A stretch of 64,000 bases of DNA, taken from NCBI RefSeq assembly GCF_026240945.1, contig NZ_JAPFPY010000034.1, forward strand, positions 1-64,000. The letters run 5' to 3'. A model generated the notes under the pieces. It did no database searches, was not told the DNA's origin, and worked only from the letters and a program-made list of their open reading frames with translations. Positions within the stretch are counted from its first letter, which is position 1. Every line of letters begins with the position of its first letter. This document shows, piece by piece, positions 61,565-64,000 of this stretch. A program made the translations under genes and the position numbers. Origin of the DNA: Mycolicibacterium sp. J2. Its GTDB lineage: Bacteria > Actinomycetota > Actinomycetes > Mycobacteriales > Mycobacteriaceae.

Positions 61565-61896
61565 GCCAGCCAGCTTACGAGCCCCAGTATCACGTCGCAG
61601 TATCTCCACCGCAGCAGCACTTACTGAGCGTCCACCCATCTCCAACCACTATGTGGCGGCTACCTGCGGGCTTCGCTTCGCTCCCTCTGCTCCCGTCCGC
61701 TAGCGCTCCCGTCCGCGCCGGTCGCTACGCTTCACCCTCCGTCCGCCGCCGAACCACCGGGCCATCGCCGCAGAACAGCCCTGTGACCTGCGATGTGAGA
61801 ACTTTCTTTACTGGTATCAAGCGTGTAGGCAACACCTAGGCCGCTCCAGCGCGGAACTCGCATTCCCTGACAACAGTGGCTCCGACGTCGCGGGAG
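61565..61896. other. Non-coding region with short direct repeats
   Basis: About 330 bases between the HD and TetR genes with no gene recognised. It contains GCTCCCGTCCGC twice (61689-61700 and 61705-61716) around a CGCTAGCG palindrome, in a CT-rich tract. No sequence resembling the missing part of the HNH gene is here, so it is not the right end of the element. Confidence 0.45.
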
Positions 61897-62493
61897 CTAT
61901 TCAGTTGCTGAGATGAGTTTCGGGAGGATTGCATTGTCGACCAGAGTTTCGATGGTGAGATGGGTCGGCGGGCGGTTGGAAAAGATGCATCGGAAGATCA
62001 GATAGCCCGGCAACAGGTCGCAGAGCTCTTCGTTGATTGTTGACGCGCCGATCTCGCCGCGGCTGATCGCCTGCTGTAGGACCTGCCGGACCAGGGTTCT
62101 CTGTTCATGAAGAAACCGGTCTTGCATAACGTTGTTGAGCGCGCGATCACGGGATATCTCGACAAGCACTGCCCGGATGGTGCTGGCGTGGTCTCGGCAC
62201 TGTTTGTAGATGATCTGGCCGAGACACAACAAGTCGCCGCGCAGGGTGCCAGTGTTGGGTGCAACAGCGCTCTGACGGGTGCCTTCGATGACGGCCGCTA
62301 GGATCAGTTCAGATTTCGAGGGCCAGCGCCGGTAGATGGTGGCTTTACTGGCATGCGCAGCGCCCGCGACAGCCTCCACTGTTAGGCCGTGGTACCCACG
62401 ATCCTGCAGAATGCCCAATGCTACTCGCAGCAGCTCTGTCTCTCTGGGTGACCACGAAGTAGGTTCTACGTCCGGGTTGGTTGTCGCGGTCAT
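61897..62493 (-). CDS. TetR-family regulator linked to MmpL
   Basis: 198 residues. HTH is at about residues 35-58 (LTVEAVAGAAHASKATIYRRWPSKSELI). The ATG overlaps the MmpL stop by one base (TGATG), so the regulator is co-translated with the transporter, unusual in lying after rather than divergent from its likely target. TetR control of mmpL genes is well known in mycobacteria. Ligand unknown. Confidence 0.85.
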   Translation of the reverse strand: MTATTNPDVEPTSWSPRETELLRVALGILQDRGYHGLTVEAVAGAAHASKATIYRRWPSKSELILAAVIEGTRQSAVAPNTGTLRGDLLCLGQIIYKQCRDHASTIRAVLVEISRDRALNNVMQDRFLHEQRTLVRQVLQQAISRGEIGASTINEELCDLLPGYLIFRCIFSNRPPTHLTIETLVDNAILPKLISATE

Positions 62494-64000
62494 CAGTTGT
62501 CGGATGTGAGCGATTCTGGGTCAGCTGCTTTCCCGTTTCCACTATCGGTCCCCACATCCATTCTTCGTACACGGTCGCCCCCAGGTGAGACGCCACCCCA
62601 CTTCGCCGATATCTGGAGGTGCGGTCCGCGTGTTGCGCTCAGCGCGCCCACACCGGTGAGATGCTTCGCTGGCATCGATGCGGGGTGACGGTTCATGTGT
62701 GGCCACCAGCTGGCTTGGCGGAGCAGGGTGGCGATGGCGGGGACGGTGAGGGTGCGTACGAGGAAAGTATCGAGGAGTAGTCCGCAGCCGATGATGAGTC
62801 CGGTTTGGATCATGATGGCTACCGATCCGATCATCAGGCCGAACATGCTGGCAGCGAAGATCAGGCCGGCGGAGGTGATGACTGAGCCGGTGGTGGCCAC
62901 GGTGCGCAGGACGCCGACGCGGATGTTATGGGTGGATTCTTCGCGGAGTCGGGATACGAGCAGCATGTTGTAGTCGGCGCCGACGGCGACGAGGATGATG
63001 AACGCTAATAGTGGTACGGGCCAGGCGATTTCGTGACCGAGGATCCATTGGAAGACGATGACTCCGATACCGAGTGAGGCCAGGTAGTTCAGCACGACGG
63101 TGCCCAGCAGATATAGCGGGGCGATCAGGGCGCGCAGCAGGGCGATGAGGATGAGTCCGACGATGACCAGGGTGGCGATGGCCAGTTGGGTGAAGTCGGC
63201 TGAGAGTAGGCGTTGGATGTCGGAGTTGACGGCGGGGAATCCGGCGACCGAGACGGTGGCGTGGGCCAGGGAGGTGTTGGGGCGGGCGGTATTGGCGACG
63301 TCGGTGATCTGGCGGGCCAGGTTCATCGCCTCGCCGCTGTAGGGGTCGGTGCTGGTGTCGATGGCGAAGCGGGCGGTTTTGCCGTCGGGTGAGAGGAAAT
63401 GTTTCGCGACGTCGGCGAATTGGCGGTTGTCGAAGGCTTCGGGGGGCAGGTAGAAGCCGGTGGCGGCATCGGATCCGGCGGTGGCGCGGGCGGAGTTTTG
63501 CAGTTGGGCCGCGATTTGACTCATCCCGGACAGCATTTGGATGTTGCTGTCGGCCAGGGTGTGCACGCCGGTGGCCAGGGCGCGTGCGCCGGAGGCCAGT
63601 TGGCTGATGCCGTGTTGGAGTCGGCCGATGTCAGCGGCCAGGTTCTCGGGGTTGCCGAGGGTTTTGAAGGCGTTGTTCATGGTGGCCACGGTGTGTTGCA
63701 CTTCGGTGAGGGTGCCGGTGACGGTGGCGTTGGTGGCCGGATTGTACTGGTCGCCCAGGGTGGCGAGTTGGGTGAAGAATCCGTTGTCGCGCAGGGTGGT
63801 CAGGATACTGACCTGGTCGCGGATCTGGGCGCATTGCGGGGTGGTCATACACCACGGTGAGGTGTTGAGTGCGGTGACGAGCGGGTCGAGGGCGGCGATA
63901 GCGGTCTGGGCGCGTTCGGCCACGGGCCGGATGCCGGGGCCGGCTTGGATGGCGGTGTCGACCTCGGGTGCGGTGGCTGAGAGTTGTTGCAGCAGCGGGC
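62493..64000 (-). CDS. MmpL-family (RND) transporter, C-terminal part
   Basis: The gene runs off the right edge; about 500 C-terminal residues are present. A large periplasmic region with helical repeats (GISQLASGARALATGVHTLADSN) is followed by six membrane helices, including the RND segment AFIILVAVGADYNMLLVSRLREE in which Asp and Tyr take part in the proton relay. A short cytoplasmic tail ends it. MmpL proteins export lipids, siderophores or drugs to the mycobacterial envelope. It may be cargo of the integrated element; substrate unknown. Confidence 0.88.
   Translation of the reverse strand, partial: PLLQQLSATAPEVDTAIQAGPGIRPVAERAQTAIAALDPLVTALNTSPWCMTTPQCAQIRDQVSILTTLRDNGFFTQLATLGDQYNPATNATVTGTLTEVQHTVATMNNAFKTLGNPENLAADIGRLQHGISQLASGARALATGVHTLADSNIQMLSGMSQIAAQLQNSARATAGSDAATGFYLPPEAFDNRQFADVAKHFLSPDGKTARFAIDTSTDPYSGEAMNLARQITDVANTARPNTSLAHATVSVAGFPAVNSDIQRLLSADFTQLAIATLVIVGLILIALLRALIAPLYLLGTVVLNYLASLGIGVIVFQWILGHEIAWPVPLLAFIILVAVGADYNMLLVSRLREESTHNIRVGVLRTVATTGSVITSAGLIFAASMFGLMIGSVAIMIQTGLIIGCGLLLDTFLVRTLTVPAIATLLRQASWWPHMNRHPASMPAKHLTGVGALSATRGPHLQISAKWGGVSPGGDRVRRMDVGTDSGNGKAADPESLTSDN

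Noticed and set aside
61689..61716. Start of a CRISPR array or long tandem repeat
   Set aside because: Only two copies of a 12-bp unit with a 4-bp spacer; no regular spacers or Cas genes.
61565..61896. Right attachment site of the integrated element
   Set aside because: No sequence coding for the missing HNH end (CxxHH pattern) is found in any frame here, so the right end is most likely outside the window.
50293..64000. Prophage interpretation of the element
   Set aside because: No capsid, tail, terminase or lysis genes; the HUH initiator and FtsK translocase point to a conjugative AICE-type element.

Overview
The window comes from a high-GC actinobacterium, almost certainly an environmental Mycobacterium/Mycolicibacterium. 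The main evidence is gene order. Read in reverse, the chain amiB2-like amidase, HIT protein, DDN-family protein, UdgB, Tap-like MFS pump, FAD-linked oxidase, CYP130-like P450, TetR, acyltransferase, DeaD, LprE-like lipoprotein and RecB-nuclease/helicase matches the M. tuberculosis series Rv1263 to Rv1251c, with the same relative strands. This was recognised from memory of that genome, not by a search.

Layout. 1-150: the 5' end of a truncated IS-type transposase gene. 314-12186: first half of the conserved chain, including an AraC/amidase/L7-L12-like/hydrolase operon and a large LuxR-family ATPase regulator. 12189-39561: an accessory block inserted between the Rv1257c-like oxidase and the CYP130-like gene. 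It holds an arylsulfatase and many lipid/steroid-type redox genes: a 3-alpha-HSD-like SDR, an FAD monooxygenase, a cholesterol-oxidase-like GMC enzyme with two SDRs, and a VirS/MymA-like regulator and monooxygenase cluster whose SDR and esterase members lie 7 kb away. It also holds a YhgE/Pip membrane protein with a degenerate ABC protein, an NlpC/P60-like secreted protein, and a MocR/DJ-1 pair. At least four genes in this block carry frameshifts. 39810-49270: second half of the conserved chain, with an added siderophore-interacting protein preceded by a good IdeR-type iron box.

49306-64000: a 13E12-repeat (DUF222/HNH) gene is cut inside its HNH motif, and a large serine integrase begins 10 bp later. 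Beyond it lies an AICE-type integrative and conjugative element. The integrase is followed by a two-gene AAA ATPase/subtilase cassette, a stem-rich possible origin, a RepSA-like HUH replication initiator overlapping a TraSA-like FtsK translocase, and a regulatory module (HTH protein with a PLD-like C-terminal part, NUDIX hydrolase, HD hydrolase). After that come a TetR regulator and an MmpL transporter that runs off the end. The other half of the split HNH gene is not in the window, so the right end of the element lies beyond 64 kb.

Most notable: the AAA/subtilase pair carried next to the integrase, a candidate defence or conflict system; the phiRv1-like choice of a 13E12 repeat as integration site by a conjugative rather than phage-like element; the nested hairpin structure next to the HUH initiator; and a probable VirS-type operator shared by two separated operons.
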